7,269 nucleotides of DNA from Acidobacteriota bacterium (GTDB lineage: Bacteria > Acidobacteriota > Blastocatellia > Pyrinomonadales > Pyrinomonadaceae): the NCBI GenBank assembly GCA_963169175.1, contig CAUJFK010000348.1:1-7269 (forward strand), written 5' to 3'. Positions 7,265 through 7,269 of the stretch are shown piece by piece (within the stretch, counting starts at the first letter, position 1; every line of letters begins with the position of its first letter). The notes beneath the pieces were generated by a model that did not search any database, was not told the origin of the DNA, and saw only the letters and a list, made by a program, of their open reading frames with translations. The translations under genes and the position numbers were made by a program.

Positions 7265-7269
7265 AAACC

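Overview
The window carries five consecutive plus-strand genes of a type VI secretion system (T6SS), in the order tssK (3' part only), tssL, tssM, tagJ (impE family), tssA. Each was recognised from conserved protein motifs visible in the translation. No other gene type, RNA gene, mobile element or CRISPR array could be supported. The longer reading frames on the opposite strand are shadows of these genes.

Layout: positions 1-700 hold the last 232 codons of tssK, so the locus continues to the left. tssL (754-1431) follows after 53 bases and has a clear ribosome binding site. tssM (1440-5042) begins 8 bases after the tssL stop and is probably translationally coupled to it. After a 74-base gap comes tagJ (5117-5911), with no obvious Shine-Dalgarno sequence. 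A 116-base gap holding an imperfect inverted repeat precedes tssA (6028-7179). The last 90 bases are non-coding and end in a strong AAAAGGAG motif, so another plus-strand gene probably starts within a few bases of the right edge. The spacing fits one operon or a few closely linked transcription units.

How the genes work together: TssL and TssM are inner-membrane components of the trans-envelope complex. TssK is the baseplate subunit that docks onto their cytoplasmic parts. TssA is the assembly factor or cap that primes and coordinates sheath and tube growth. TagJ is an accessory protein linked in the literature to the TssB sheath subunit and ClpV-mediated sheath recycling. The sheath, tube, spike, ClpV and the outer-membrane lipoprotein TssJ are not in this window and would be expected outside it.

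Organism: the presence of TssK, TssL, TssM and TssA indicates a diderm bacterium with a canonical (subtype i) T6SS. The proteins are diverged from familiar proteobacterial versions: TssM has THAD where TKxD is usual and carries unusual low-complexity linkers, and TssL lacks a peptidoglycan-binding domain. Together with moderately GC-rich coding DNA that still contains many A/T-ending codons, this makes me lean towards a non-model lineage such as Acidobacteriota (Blastocatellia-like). That is a weak inference, and a proteobacterial or other host is not excluded. I saw no wholly new system. The points most worth a second look are the TssM insertions and the small inverted repeats in the intergenic gaps.
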